From Flagellimonas zhangzhouensis (GTDB taxonomy: Bacteria; Bacteroidota; Bacteroidia; Flavobacteriales; Flavobacteriaceae), in the NCBI RefSeq assembly GCF_900102925.1, contig NZ_FNKI01000002.1, positions 372,001 to 436,000 of the forward strand: a stretch of 64,000 nucleotides of DNA, written 5' to 3'. The position numbers were made by a program, and so were the translations under genes. Each line of letters begins with the position of its first letter. Positions within the stretch are counted from its first letter, which is position 1. This document shows, piece by piece, positions 8,006-16,586 of this stretch. The notes under the pieces are model-generated. The model made no database searches and had not been told where the DNA came from. It saw nothing but the letters and a program-made list of their open reading frames with translations.

Positions 8006-8644
8006 TTATGCAGTAGGATCTGGAGTTAAACGTAAATAGGGTTTAATCTCTTCAACACCCTTGGTGAAAATGATTTTCGCTTCTGCTGTTGGAATCGAAG
8101 GACTTACTACAACCTTTTGCCCATTTTCCCAATTTGCTGGAGTTGCTACTTTATGGTGTGCAGTCAACTGCAGTGAATCGATAACACGAAGCAATTCATA
8201 AAAATTACGACCTGTGGAAGCTGGATAGGTAAGAATAAGCTTGATTTTTTTGTCTGGTCCAACAATAAATACCGAACGAACGGTAAGGGTATCGTCTGCA
8301 TTGGGGTGAATCATATCGTAAAGGTCAGAAACCTTTCTTTCCACATCCGCAATGATCGGGAAGTTGACTTCCGTGTGTTGGGTTTCGTTGATGTCCTTGA
8401 TCCATTCTTTGTGCGATTCGGCGCCATCCACACTCAAGGCCATCATTTTTACATTTCTTTTGGCGAACTCATCCTTAAACTTGGCAGCAGTACCCAATTC
8501 AGTAGTACAAACAGGTGTGAAATCAGCAGGGTGAGAGAACAAAATGCCCCATCCATCACCCAGGTATTCGTAAAAGTTAAGGGTTCCTTCAGAAGTTACC
8601 GCCGTAAAGTCTGGAGCGGTATCACCTAATCTTAGCGTTGCCAT
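8006..8644 (-). CDS. 1-Cys peroxiredoxin (Prx6-type AhpC/TSA)
   Basis: The 212-residue thiol peroxidase reduces hydrogen peroxide and organic peroxides. The peroxidatic Cys is in FTPVCTTELG (about residue 46). The Prx6-specific long C-terminal part contains TPANWENGQKVVV and ends in KPYLRLTPDP. It is the only cysteine in the protein, so this is a true 1-Cys enzyme that needs an external thiol for recycling. No signal peptide is present. It stands alone on the minus strand. A thioredoxin-like gene is nearby at 9889-10443, but there is no sign of co-transcription. Confidence 0.96.
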   Translation of the reverse strand: MATLRLGDTAPDFTAVTSEGTLNFYEYLGDGWGILFSHPADFTPVCTTELGTAAKFKDEFAKRNVKMMALSVDGAESHKEWIKDINETQHTEVNFPIIADVERKVSDLYDMIHPNADDTLTVRSVFIVGPDKKIKLILTYPASTGRNFYELLRVIDSLQLTAHHKVATPANWENGQKVVVSPSIPTAEAKIIFTKGVEEIKPYLRLTPDPTA

Positions 8645-8799
8645 ATATTTTGATTTAAATTGATAATTTGGTTAATCCTATAAATTTAGGGGATTATTTC
8701 GACCTGTCCGTTTTAATGCGTTAAAACTCTATTAAACTTTTTTACCAGAATTTGAAGGTTTGGTGTTAGGCTACGACTAAAAGTTTAATATTTTTAAAT

Positions 8800-9342
8800 A
8801 TGGAAAATCAAGAACTCGAACAGCTACGTTATCCCATTGGGAAAATTCAATTACCAACTACTATTACTGAACAAGATGTGAAAGATTGGATCTTGGTCTT
8901 GGAACAATTGCCAGAAAAATTGGAGGCCTTGGTAAGCCCATTGTCTGAAAAGCAATTGGAAACCCCATACCGACCTGGCGGCTGGACCGTAAGACAATTG
9001 GTACACCATATTTCCGATAGTCACCACAACAGTTACCTTCGATTTAAATGGGCCTTGACCGAGGAAAATCCCGTAATAAAGCCCTACAATGAGAAAGCTT
9101 GGGCGGAGCTTTTTGATTCTCGAACGGCGCCCATCCAAATGTCATTGGACCATTTAAAAGTGATCCACGCCAAATTGGTGTATTTGATCAAGGGATTGAC
9201 AGCGGATCAATTGCAACGAAAATTCATTCACCCCGATGGGAACCAAGAATCGACTTTGGAAGTTAATGTGGGCAGATATGCATGGCACAGTAACCACCAT
9301 TTAGCCCACATTGCCAATTTAATTGAACGAGAAGGCTGGTAA
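8800..9342 (+). CDS. YfiT-type DinB-superfamily metal-dependent enzyme
   Basis: The 180-residue protein has the DinB four-helix fold with the expected metal-binding histidines: one in VHHISDSHHN (about residue 70) and a late pair in WHSNHHLAHI (about 162-171). RYPIGKIQLP near the start and YRPGGWTVRQLVHH are hallmarks of the Bacillus YfiT/BstA family. These are annotated as putative metal-dependent hydrolases or bacillithiol transferases. Flavobacteria do make bacillithiol, so a thiol S-transferase role is plausible but inferred. Its stop codon directly abuts the stop of the convergent GNAT gene (9342/9343). Confidence 0.93.
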   Translation: MENQELEQLRYPIGKIQLPTTITEQDVKDWILVLEQLPEKLEALVSPLSEKQLETPYRPGGWTVRQLVHHISDSHHNSYLRFKWALTEENPVIKPYNEKAWAELFDSRTAPIQMSLDHLKVIHAKLVYLIKGLTADQLQRKFIHPDGNQESTLEVNVGRYAWHSNHHLAHIANLIEREGW

Positions 9343-9864
9343 TTACAGTTTTTTGGTCAAAATCCACATGGGTTTTTCGGTGTCCAAAACACCTGGGAGT
9401 ATCACTTCGCTTTCCCTTTTGATGACATACCCATTTTTCTGATAAAAATGAATGGGATTGCCCTTTTGCATGGTATCCAGCCAGACTAGTTTTTTGTTCA
9501 AGGATTTGGCTTTGGTCTCTATCCATTGTAGGGTTTGTTTGCCCAATCCTTTGCCTGAATGCTCTTTAAGAAAGTAAATTTTCTCTGCCTTTAGAGCTTC
9601 TTCTGGGGTGATTTCATCAATACCGCAATGCAGGACCAACTTTAGAATTCCCACTGTTTCTCCTTTGCAATTGATGAGATAATGGCTGGCATTGGGGTCC
9701 TTTAATTCCTTTTCCACTACCGATTTTGTCAACCCATAAGAAATATAGGGCGTTGGGTCGGCATTGGTCCACAAGTGTAAATAATGCTCTCGGTACGATT
9801 TTACACCAACCTCTAAATAGGTGTCAAGGTTAGCAAGCGTTACGGGAATAAAGTTGAGATCCAT
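9343..9864 (-). CDS. GNAT family N-acetyltransferase
   Basis: The 173-residue protein has the acetyl-CoA binding loop of the GNAT fold (motif A in KEHSGKGLGKQTLQWIE, about residues 96-112). It then has LVWLDTMQKGNPIHFYQKNGY (motif B, with the FYQKNGY signature) and a C-terminal strand ending KPMWILTKKL. The substrate, small molecule or protein, cannot be inferred from sequence. The gene is 24 bases downstream of the thioredoxin-like gene on the same strand, so the two may form a transcription unit driven from the promoter at 10468-10475. Confidence 0.93.
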   Translation of the reverse strand: MDLNFIPVTLANLDTYLEVGVKSYREHYLHLWTNADPTPYISYGLTKSVVEKELKDPNASHYLINCKGETVGILKLVLHCGIDEITPEEALKAEKIYFLKEHSGKGLGKQTLQWIETKAKSLNKKLVWLDTMQKGNPIHFYQKNGYVIKRESEVILPGVLDTEKPMWILTKKL

Positions 9865-9888
9865 AGGTTGAAAAAGAAAAAACTTTAC

Positions 9889-10443
9889 TTATTTCCATTT
9901 GATGTTGCAACCTAAGCTGGGCTTTTGGTCTGCCGCAATGGATTTTCCTTCTAAAAGGGAATCCAAGGCATTTCTGAGATCGGAACCCGTCAAAGGAATT
10001 CCATTTTGAGGTCTTGAATCATCCAATTGACCTCGGTAAACCAAATTTAAATCAGCATCAAACAGATAAAAATCAGGGGTGCAAGCTGCATCGTAGGCTT
10101 TGGCCACTGCTTGACTTTCATCATACAAATAAGGGAAGGTGTAATCGGCTTCCGTGGCCTTTTCTTTCATCAAATCTGGAGAGTCTTGCGGATAATTTTC
10201 CACATCGTTGCTGGAAATGGCAACAAAACCAACGCCTTTGGATTGATATTCCTTGGCCAATTTGGAGATTTCGGGGTTCACATGAATCACAAAGGGGCAG
10301 TGGTTGCAAATAAACATGATCACAGTTCCTTTTTCTCCTTTTACAGCATCCAAAGAAAGAGTGCTGTCAGAAACAGTATCCAACAAAGTAAAATCAGGAG
10401 CTTTTGTTCCTAAAGGAAGCATATTACTTGGCGTTCTGGCCAT
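9889..10443 (-). CDS. Thioredoxin-like redoxin (AhpC/TSA family) with CNHCPF motif
   Basis: The 184-residue redoxin starts with TKAPDFTLLD and carries the redox motif CNHCPF (about residues 46-51). It then has GVGFVAISSND, YDAACTPDFYLFD (cis-Pro preceded by Thr) and a tail with RGQLDDSRPQNG. This CNHCPF group is widespread in Bacteroidota and cyanobacteria. No signal peptide is present, so it probably acts in the cytoplasm on an unknown partner. Its promoter box (10468-10475) lies in the U-run of the upstream gene's terminator. Confidence 0.93.
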   Translation of the reverse strand: MARTPSNMLPLGTKAPDFTLLDTVSDSTLSLDAVKGEKGTVIMFICNHCPFVIHVNPEISKLAKEYQSKGVGFVAISSNDVENYPQDSPDLMKEKATEADYTFPYLYDESQAVAKAYDAACTPDFYLFDADLNLVYRGQLDDSRPQNGIPLTGSDLRNALDSLLEGKSIAADQKPSLGCNIKWK

Positions 10444-10467
10444 GGTTCAATGTTTTTACAGGAAGTA

Positions 10468-10475
10468 CAAAAATA
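10468..10475 (-). promoter_or_regulatory. -7 promoter element for the redoxin gene
   Basis: TATTTTTG on the minus strand is an exact TAnnTTTG match, 25 bases upstream of the ATG. It lies immediately after, and partly within, the T-rich tail of the upstream terminator (10479-10503). Confidence 0.6.
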
Positions 10476-10503
10476 AAAAACGACCTGCTAAAAACAGGTC
10501 GTT
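10476..10503 (-). terminator. Rho-independent terminator of the DUF3276 gene
   Basis: On the minus strand AACGACCTG (10503-10495), a 7-base loop and CAGGTCGTT (10487-10479) form a perfect 9-bp stem followed by TTTTTTA. Confidence 0.88.
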
Positions 10504-10528
10504 GCATCTATTTAAAATGTAAATTCTT

Positions 10529-10900
10529 TTAAATGTCGTCGAAATCCACGTCGGTAAAACTTTCCGTGGTAGAGCCGTTTTGACTAAAGGTGTCTTCTTC
10601 CTTTTTAAAATCTTTTTGGTGACGTTCAGATATTACTTCTTGCCCTTTTTCGTCGATAATATAGTCCATCATTTCCTCCATGATCTCTTTAAAAGCGGTA
10701 AAATCTTCTTTGTAGAGATAGATTTTGTGCTTTTTGTAATGGAAGGAACCATCATCGTGGGTAAACTTTTTGCTCTCGGTAATGGTGAGGTAGTAGTCTC
10801 CAGCTTTTGTGCTTCTAACATCAAAGAAATATGTTCTTCTACCTGCTCTTAAGACTTTTGAATAAATCTCTTCCTGATCCATTAAATCTTTCTCGCCCAT
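10529..10900 (-). CDS. PUR-alpha-like nucleic-acid binding protein (DUF3276)
   Basis: The 123-residue protein belongs to the DUF3276 family, almost universal in Bacteroidota and related to eukaryotic PUR-alpha and Borrelia BpuR. The single PUR repeat spans about residues 10-85 (IYSKVLRAGRRTYFFDVRST, YLTITESKK, KIYLYKEDFTAFKEIMEEMM). An acidic, low-complexity tail ends FTDVDFDDI. PUR proteins bind purine-rich single-stranded DNA and RNA, so a role in transcription or translation control is likely but inferred. It is monocistronic with a strong terminator. Confidence 0.94.
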   Translation of the reverse strand: MGEKDLMDQEEIYSKVLRAGRRTYFFDVRSTKAGDYYLTITESKKFTHDDGSFHYKKHKIYLYKEDFTAFKEIMEEMMDYIIDEKGQEVISERHQKDFKKEEDTFSQNGSTTESFTDVDFDDI

Positions 10901-10974
10901 GTGGTTTAGTGTTATTTATCTAAGTTGTATTTAGTTACCAAAAATGTAAAAAAAAAGCTAATTCAGCAACTTTT

Positions 10975-12729
10975 TTAAGATTCTTTGCCCGAGAGTTGAT
11001 TGATGTAGAGATCCTTATAGTACCCCTCCTGATTGTTCAATTCTTCATGGGTGCCCTCTTGAATGATTTTACCCTGATCCAACACAATGATCTTGTCCGC
11101 ATTTTTCGCAGACGATACCCTGTGGCTTACAATCAAGGTGGTTTTGCTTTCTGAAACTTTCTTTAGATTATTTAATATTTCTTCTTCGGTTTCCGTATCC
11201 ACAGCGGACAGGCAATCATCGAACAAATAGATTTTTGGATCTTTTAAAAGTGCCCGTGCAATGGATACACGTTGCTTTTGTCCACCACTTAAAGTGATGC
11301 CACGTTCCCCAAGAATGGTGTCGTATTTTTTAGCGAAGCCTTGAATGTTTTTATGTACCACGGCCTTTTTGGCAACTTCTACAATGTCTTCATGGGTGGC
11401 ATTCTCATTCCCAAATCGGATATTGTTTTCAATTGTATCCGAAAATAAAAAGGCATCCTGCGGTACTGCCCCAATAGCTTTTCTAAGGCTGTCCAAATTA
11501 AGTTGTTGAACAGGAACACCATCCACCAAAACTTCACCAGATGAAACATCGTAAAGTCGGGCCACCAAATCCAAAATGGTTGATTTTCCTGAACCTGTTT
11601 TACCCAAAATAGCAACCGTTTCTCCTGCTTTTACTTTGAAAGAAACATTGTTCAAGGCTGTAATTTCGGTGTCCTCATACGTGAACGTAACATTCTTGAA
11701 CTCGATATCGCCATGAATACTTTTGTGCTCAGCTACTATATTTTTAATGGCAGGTTCCTCTTGCAAGAACTCATTGATACGTTTTTGTGAAGCTTCCGCA
11801 CGTTGCACAATCGAAGTCAGCCAACCCACAACTGCTACGGGCCACGTAAGCATATTCACATACAGAATAAACTCAGCAATAATTCCAACAGTTTCAATTT
11901 CTCCGTTAATGTATTGGCGGCCGCCAATGTAGATCACGAAAATATTACTGATTCCGATCAGCAGGATCATTAAAGGAAAGAACCAGGCGTTCACTTTGGC
12001 CAAAGACATGCTGGTGTCCTTGCCTTCAATGGCCAAATTTCTCATTTCTTCATTAACCCTTGGTTCAATGCTATAAGCTTTGATCACCGAAATTCCTGAA
12101 AATGATTCTTGTGTAAACGTAGAAAGGGTAGATAAATACTCCTGTACTTTGGTGCTTCTTTTATGAATAATTTTACTGATTTTATAAATCAAAATCGATA
12201 AAATAGGCAGTGGCAACAGGGTGTAGGTCGCTAAAGTGGGTGCCTTGATGAACATGAGTGGCACCAAACACACAAAAAGTGTCAACGTTTGAATACCGTA
12301 CATGATCGCAGGCCCTCCATACATTCGAACCTGACTCACATCTTCACTAATGCGGTTCATCAAGTCACCAATACGATTGCTTTTATAAAAGTTGAGGCTC
12401 AACAATTGATAATGATCAAAAACCTCATTTTTTAGGTCATATTCAATGTAGCGAGACACATTAATAATGGTCTGACGCATTAAAAAAGTAAAAAGTCCAG
12501 ATAAAATAGCCGCCCCGATGATAATCAAAATGTATTGCAACAACAATCCTTTGGCATCCGAAAGGGTAATTACATCCGCCATATATTCCTCAACAGCTTG
12601 GATGGATTTGTTCACGTACGAAGGCATGATTAAAGAAAAAATCCGAGCTATAATGGTAATCAAAATACCCAGTAGCAGCTTAAACCAGTATTTTTTGAAG
12701 TATTTATTAAGGTGTTTCAGTTCCTTCAT
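10975..12729 (-). CDS. ABC exporter half-transporter (fused membrane and ATPase domains)
   Basis: The 584-residue protein has an N-terminal six-helix exporter domain (about residues 1-320). The nucleotide-binding domain (about 335-575) has Walker A GKTGSGKST, signature LSGGQKQR, Walker B IYLFDDCLSAVD and an H-loop in LIVSHRVSSAKNADKI. It should act as a dimer exporting lipids, peptides or drugs (MdlB/MsbA-like family). The specific substrate is unknown. It is preceded by an independent upstream region and followed by the DUF3276 gene with a 74-base gap. Confidence 0.95.
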   Translation of the reverse strand: MKELKHLNKYFKKYWFKLLLGILITIIARIFSLIMPSYVNKSIQAVEEYMADVITLSDAKGLLLQYILIIIGAAILSGLFTFLMRQTIINVSRYIEYDLKNEVFDHYQLLSLNFYKSNRIGDLMNRISEDVSQVRMYGGPAIMYGIQTLTLFVCLVPLMFIKAPTLATYTLLPLPILSILIYKISKIIHKRSTKVQEYLSTLSTFTQESFSGISVIKAYSIEPRVNEEMRNLAIEGKDTSMSLAKVNAWFFPLMILLIGISNIFVIYIGGRQYINGEIETVGIIAEFILYVNMLTWPVAVVGWLTSIVQRAEASQKRINEFLQEEPAIKNIVAEHKSIHGDIEFKNVTFTYEDTEITALNNVSFKVKAGETVAILGKTGSGKSTILDLVARLYDVSSGEVLVDGVPVQQLNLDSLRKAIGAVPQDAFLFSDTIENNIRFGNENATHEDIVEVAKKAVVHKNIQGFAKKYDTILGERGITLSGGQKQRVSIARALLKDPKIYLFDDCLSAVDTETEEEILNNLKKVSESKTTLIVSHRVSSAKNADKIIVLDQGKIIQEGTHEELNNQEGYYKDLYINQLSGKES

Positions 12730-12853
12730 AAAAGGGGAGGACAGTTTTAGTCAGTTGTAAGACAATCCAGCAAATATATACCTTTGGGAATAAAGTAAAT
12801 GTTATAAAAGTGATAAGAAAACAACTTTGGTAGGTAAGATTGAAATATAAGCT

Positions 12854-12861
12854 TACTTTTG
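12854..12861 (+). promoter_or_regulatory. Promoter -7 element for nusB
   Basis: TACTTTTG (12854-12861) matches TAnnTTTG, with TTTG at 12826-12829 (24-base spacing) as a possible -33 element. Its position supports the ATG at 12903 rather than an in-frame start at 12840. Confidence 0.6.
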
Positions 12862-12902
12862 CCGAGCGAAAGCCAATTAATGACTTTAAAAGTTCTTTAG
12901 AC

Positions 12903-13850
12903 ATGCTTACCCGAAGGCACATTAGAGTAAAAGTGATGCAGTGCATCTACGCCTTGGTCCAATCCAAGGATGAATCCCTGCAAAAGCAGGAAAAATTCCT
13001 AAGAGTCAGTATAGAGAACATGTATGTGCTCTATCTCCTAATGTTAAGTTTATTGGCAGAATTGCACCGCTTGGCGGAAAAGCATGTGAGCCATGCTTCC
13101 AGAAAGTATGTGGCCACGGAGGATGACAACTACCCAGACCCAGAAAAATTTATTAAAAACCGATTGTTGTTGCAATTGGTGAATAATGATGCGCTCAAAA
13201 ACGAGCTTTCCAATCGCAAGTTGGACAACTGGTACTTGAATGAAGAGTACGTAAAGATCATTTACAAAGAAATTGTGGCAAGTGCTATTTACAAGGAATA
13301 TATGTCCACTAGCGAAAGTTCTTATGTGGACGACCGCGAATTGGTATTGAACCTGTTCCGCGAAATTATCGCACCCAACGAAAAGATCTACGAGTACTTT
13401 GAGGATGACAAGCTTACATGGGTGGACGACTTCCCGATTGTGAATACCTTCTTGGTAAAACGATTGAAAAAGGCCAAGCCCGATGTGTCCGAACGTTTCT
13501 TTTTGCCAGCTTTGTTGAAGGATCAAGAAGATATGGAGTTTGCCAATGACCTCCTGACCAAAACATTGCTCAACGATGCCAAATGGGAAAAGGAAATTGA
13601 AGGTAAAACCCCAAATTGGGACAATGACCGAATTGCAGAAATAGATTCCATTATACTAAAAATGGCTATTTGTGAGTTATTAAATTTCCCTTCGATACCC
13701 GAAAAGGTAACTTTGAACGAGTATTTGGAAATTGCGAAGGAATACTCAACACCCAAGAGCAGCATTTTTATCAACGGGGTGTTGGACAAGTTGGCGAAGG
13801 AGTATAAAACCTCAGGAAAATTGCAAAAAATTGGAAGGGGTTTACAATAA
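12903..13850 (+). CDS. nusB: Transcription antitermination factor NusB, long Bacteroidota form
   Basis: NusB joins the NusA/B/E/G antitermination complex on rRNA leader transcripts. The C-terminal portion (about residues 215-312) holds the NusB core: WDNDRIAEIDSIILKMAICE, LNEYLEIAKEYS, FINGVLDKLA. The N-terminus LTRRHIRVKVMQCIYAL is the family start. At 315 residues it is about twice the E. coli length because a long helical insert separates these regions, a form common in Bacteroidota. The ATG at 12903 directly precedes the conserved start and lies downstream of a promoter box. A DUF1573 gene and yajC follow, the usual flavobacterial order. Confidence 0.96.
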   Translation: MLTRRHIRVKVMQCIYALVQSKDESLQKQEKFLRVSIENMYVLYLLMLSLLAELHRLAEKHVSHASRKYVATEDDNYPDPEKFIKNRLLLQLVNNDALKNELSNRKLDNWYLNEEYVKIIYKEIVASAIYKEYMSTSESSYVDDRELVLNLFREIIAPNEKIYEYFEDDKLTWVDDFPIVNTFLVKRLKKAKPDVSERFFLPALLKDQEDMEFANDLLTKTLLNDAKWEKEIEGKTPNWDNDRIAEIDSIILKMAICELLNFPSIPEKVTLNEYLEIAKEYSTPKSSIFINGVLDKLAKEYKTSGKLQKIGRGLQ

Positions 13851-13863
13851 AACAATAATTGTT

Positions 13864-13871
13864 TAATTTTG
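13864..13871 (+). promoter_or_regulatory. -7 element for the DUF1573 gene
   Basis: TAATTTTG matches TAnnTTTG and lies 19 bases before the preferred ATG at 13890. No good -33 element was found. Confidence 0.45.
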
Positions 13872-13889
13872 GAGAAACAAATTTTTATC

Positions 13890-14366
13890 ATGAAAAGAAT
13901 AACAACAATTTTTAGTTTGCTTATGGCTGTGGCCTTGGTAAGTTTTTCTTGCAAGGACAAAGCTTCTGAAAAAATAGTTGCTGATAACTTACAGACAGCT
14001 GAAACAAGGGATGATGCACAGAAGTTGCTTCCCGTAATGACATTTGAAAAAGCAGAGCACGATTTTGGAACCATCCAAAGAGGAACTCCTCAAGAGTATT
14101 CATTCGCTTTTACAAACACAGGTAACGCTCCATTGATTATTACCGATGCTAAAAGTAGCTGTGGATGTACTGTTCCAAATCCTCCAAAAGAGCCTATCGC
14201 TCCAGGTGAAACAGGTGAGCTATTGGTTAAATTCAACGGTTCTGGACAAAACCAGGTTACTAAAACCATCACTGTAACTGCAAATACCGCTAAAGGTTCC
14301 GAACTTTTGAGAATTAAAGCATTTGTGCAAGCTCCAGAGGCTATGCCAGCTGGTCCTGTAAAATAA
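13890..14366 (+). CDS. DUF1573 domain lipoprotein
   Basis: The 158-residue lipoprotein has a signal peptide ending in lipobox VSFSC (about residue 20). One immunoglobulin-like DUF1573 domain follows: HDFGTIQRGTPQEYSFAFTN, GNAPLIITDAKSSCGCTVP, IAPGETGELLVKFN. The CGC pair in the domain is conserved. The ATG at 13890 is chosen over the in-frame codon at 13869 because it starts the signal peptide and lies after the TAATTTTG box. The position between nusB and yajC is conserved in flavobacteria. Function is unknown; envelope location is inferred from the lipobox. Confidence 0.92.
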   Translation: MKRITTIFSLLMAVALVSFSCKDKASEKIVADNLQTAETRDDAQKLLPVMTFEKAEHDFGTIQRGTPQEYSFAFTNTGNAPLIITDAKSSCGCTVPNPPKEPIAPGETGELLVKFNGSGQNQVTKTITVTANTAKGSELLRIKAFVQAPEAMPAGPVK

Positions 14367-14380
14367 TTTTAAAGACCTGA

Positions 14381-14674
14381 ATGGAAAACCTAGGACAATT
14401 TTTACCTCTGATCTTGATTTTCGCTGTGGCGTATTTCTTTATGATTCGCCCACAAATCAAACGTCAGAAGGATGAGAAGAAATTTACATCGGAATTGAAA
14501 AAAGGTGATAAGATCATCACCAAAAGTGGTCTTCACGGAAAAATCGTGGAATTGAACGACAAGGATTTTTCTTGTGTAATCGAGACCATGGCTGGAAGAT
14601 TAAAGTTTGATCGCTCTGCCATCTCCATGGAAATGAGCAAAAAACTGAACACTGCCCCAGCTGAGAAAAGCTAA
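14381..14674 (+). CDS. yajC: Preprotein translocase subunit YajC
   Basis: The 97-residue protein has one N-terminal TM helix (about residues 5-22, FLPLILIFAVAYFFMIRPQ). The RPQ-x-K-x-x-K junction follows, then a cytoplasmic domain containing LKKGDKIITKSGLHGKI. YajC associates with SecDF and the SecYEG holotranslocon in the inner membrane. It starts 14 bases after the DUF1573 stop, so co-transcription is likely, and is followed by a strong terminator. Confidence 0.97.
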   Translation: MENLGQFLPLILIFAVAYFFMIRPQIKRQKDEKKFTSELKKGDKIITKSGLHGKIVELNDKDFSCVIETMAGRLKFDRSAISMEMSKKLNTAPAEKS

Positions 14675-14698
14675 GGTTCCGAAAATCATAATTTTAAG

Positions 14699-14733
14699 AC
14701 GTCCTCCCAAGCAATTGGGGGGACGTTTTTTTT
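14699..14733 (+). terminator. Rho-independent terminator after yajC
   Basis: ACGTCCTCCCAA (14699-14710), loop GCAA, TTGGGGGGACGT (14715-14726) form a 12-bp stem with one G-U pair and a run of eight T. Confidence 0.92.
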
Positions 14734-14757
14734 GTATCTTATTCCAAATTTGAAATT

Positions 14758-16107
14758 ATGGCAACACGTAGACAATTCGTAAAAAAGAGTTCATTGTGCA
14801 TGGCTGGTTTAGGGGCATCCTTTGCCCTGCCAATGGATGTTTTGGCGTCCGTTCGGCGAACCATTAGTCCCAACGACAAAATTCAGGTGGGGCTGATCGG
14901 CTGTAACGGCATGGGATTTTCCGATTTGAGCTCCATGTTGCAAAACAGTGAAGTGGAAGTGGTGGCCCTTTGCGATGTGGATGAAAATGTACTGCGTGAA
15001 AAAACAGCCGAACTGGAAAAAGGAGGCATTAAAAAACCAAAATGGTATACCGATTACAGAAAACTACTGGAAGATAAAGATATTGACATAGCCATTATTG
15101 GTACGCCAGACCATTGGCACTGCCTACAACTCACCGATGCCATTGATGCAGGAAAGGATGTGTATTGCGAAAAGCCCATTGCCAATTCCGTTGCAGAAAG
15201 TGAAGCTATGCTGACCAAGGTGAATTCAAGCGACCGAATGGTGCAAATAGGGCAGTGGCAACGCAGTGAACCCCATTTTGTGGATGCCATTAATTATGTG
15301 CATTCGGGTAAATTGGGGCAAATCCGTTTGGTAAAGGCATGGGCCTACCAAGGTTGGATGCAATCCATTCCCGTGTTGCCCGATAGTCCTGTGCCCTCAG
15401 GAGTGGATTACGAAATGTGGTTAGGACCTGCACAAAGCCGACCTTTCAATAAAAATCGATTTCATTTTAACTTTAGATGGTATTGGGACTACGCAGGTGG
15501 TTTAATGACCGATTGGGGGGTTCACATGATCGACTATGCTTTGTATGGTATGAAAGCCTCCAATCCGAAATCTGTGATGGCGATGGGTGGTAAGTTTGCT
15601 TATCCAAACGATGCGGCCGAAACCCCAGATACCTTGCAGACCATTTACGATTTTGGCGATTTTTCCCTGCTTTGGGAACACGCAACAGGTATTGATGGTG
15701 GTAACTACGGCCGAAACCATGGCGTGGCCTTTATAGGCAACAACGGAACTTTGGTGCTCGACCGTGGGGGTTGGGAAGTGATTCCTGAGCACGACCGCCC
15801 ACATTGGAGTCAAGATTTAGGCCCAAAAATAGAAGCTGTGCCCTTGCAAAAAGGTGTGGGACAAGGATTGGGATTTCACACCAAAAACTTCTTGGAAGCG
15901 GTTAAAACTCGAGACGCCTCTATCTTAAAAGCACCAATAAAAGTGGGGTATGATGCTGCCATGGTAAGCCATTTAGGCAATATTGCTTACAAAACAGGCG
16001 AGCGCTTGTTCTGGGATGCCGAAAACAAAAAGTTTAACGATGCCAAAGCAGATGCCTTATTGATGAACGAATATCACAACGGTTGGGCGTTTCCAAAGAT
16101 GGGTTAG
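14758..16107 (+). CDS. Tat-exported Gfo/Idh/MocA family oxidoreductase
   Basis: The 449-residue protein has a twin-arginine signal (TRRQFVKKSS, about residues 3-12, then a hydrophobic stretch to about residue 30). An NAD(P)-binding Rossmann domain follows (VGLIGCNGMG), then the catalytic EKP motif in YCEKPIANSV and the C-terminal substrate domain (FRWYWDYAGGLMTDWGVHMIDY). Tat export with a bound dinucleotide is typical of Bacteroidota sugar-converting members. The substrate is unknown and no glycosidase cluster adjoins it. The predicted location is the periplasm. Confidence 0.94.
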   Translation: MATRRQFVKKSSLCMAGLGASFALPMDVLASVRRTISPNDKIQVGLIGCNGMGFSDLSSMLQNSEVEVVALCDVDENVLREKTAELEKGGIKKPKWYTDYRKLLEDKDIDIAIIGTPDHWHCLQLTDAIDAGKDVYCEKPIANSVAESEAMLTKVNSSDRMVQIGQWQRSEPHFVDAINYVHSGKLGQIRLVKAWAYQGWMQSIPVLPDSPVPSGVDYEMWLGPAQSRPFNKNRFHFNFRWYWDYAGGLMTDWGVHMIDYALYGMKASNPKSVMAMGGKFAYPNDAAETPDTLQTIYDFGDFSLLWEHATGIDGGNYGRNHGVAFIGNNGTLVLDRGGWEVIPEHDRPHWSQDLGPKIEAVPLQKGVGQGLGFHTKNFLEAVKTRDASILKAPIKVGYDAAMVSHLGNIAYKTGERLFWDAENKKFNDAKADALLMNEYHNGWAFPKMG

Positions 16108-16188
16108 GGAATTTTTGGAAATGCACTTATCGGCTTGGCTATGAGTAGTTGCGTGGTTTATCAATTGATTTTGCAAGTACACACCGAA

Positions 16189-16212
16189 CTGAAAATGCGC
16201 GAGGATTTTCAG
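16189..16212. repeat. Short inverted repeat downstream of the oxidoreductase
   Basis: CTGAAAAT (16189-16196), an 8-base loop GCGCGAGG, then ATTTTCAG (16205-16212). It lies in the 125-base gap before the EF-Tu-like cassette. No T-run follows, so termination is doubtful. Confidence 0.4.
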
Positions 16213-16232
16213 AAGTAGACGAGAACGGGCAA

Positions 16233-16586
16233 TTACTTATAGCCATTGTTGCCATTAGTTTTTTTGGTTAATATTTCAGTTATTTCCGCTTCTCCGATTT
16301 TATTCGGTCCTTCGTGAATACACCAAATTCTTCCTTTTTCAATCAAATCTGCAATGTTTTGGTGTTTTAGAAATCGGACTTTTACAATCTCTGTTTCACT
16401 TGGTAAAATCAATTCCTTTTCAAACTCAACTTGTCCAATATAAGTTGTCACAGAATCAGACGAGTTTTCTTTGTATTCAAAAACGTGATTAGGTCTGTAA
16501 TTAGTTTTAATTCCTGTTTTCCGTCCACCTTGTTCAGTCGGATACAGAGTTAGGTTAGCCTTTATGTCGATTGTGTCCGAAATCAT
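16233..16586 (-). CDS. Free-standing EF-Tu domain-III-like protein
   Basis: The 117-residue protein aligns by eye along its length with the C-terminal beta-barrel (domain III) of elongation factor Tu. LTLYPTEQGGRKTGI matches the EF-Tu EGGRxTPF strand, NYRPNHVFEY matches GYRPQFYF, and GRIWCIHEGPNKIGEAEITEIL matches GLRFAIREGGRTVGAGVV. The GTPase domain and domain II are absent, so it cannot be a translation factor by itself. Its start overlaps the stop of the upstream 96-residue gene by 4 bases, indicating coupling. Function is unknown. Confidence 0.8.
   Translation of the reverse strand: MISDTIDIKANLTLYPTEQGGRKTGIKTNYRPNHVFEYKENSSDSVTTYIGQVEFEKELILPSETEIVKVRFLKHQNIADLIEKGRIWCIHEGPNKIGEAEITEILTKKTNGNNGYK

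Noticed and set aside
13050..14074. Long minus-strand ORFs (158 and 183 residues) opposite nusB and the DUF1573 gene.
   Set aside because: They are antisense shadows of well-supported genes; nusB, DUF1573 and yajC motifs are clear on the plus strand.
16108..16232. The gap before the EF-Tu-like cassette examined as an integron attC or IS remnant.
   Set aside because: Only a short AT/GC inverted repeat is present; no core recombination sites, integrase or transposase.
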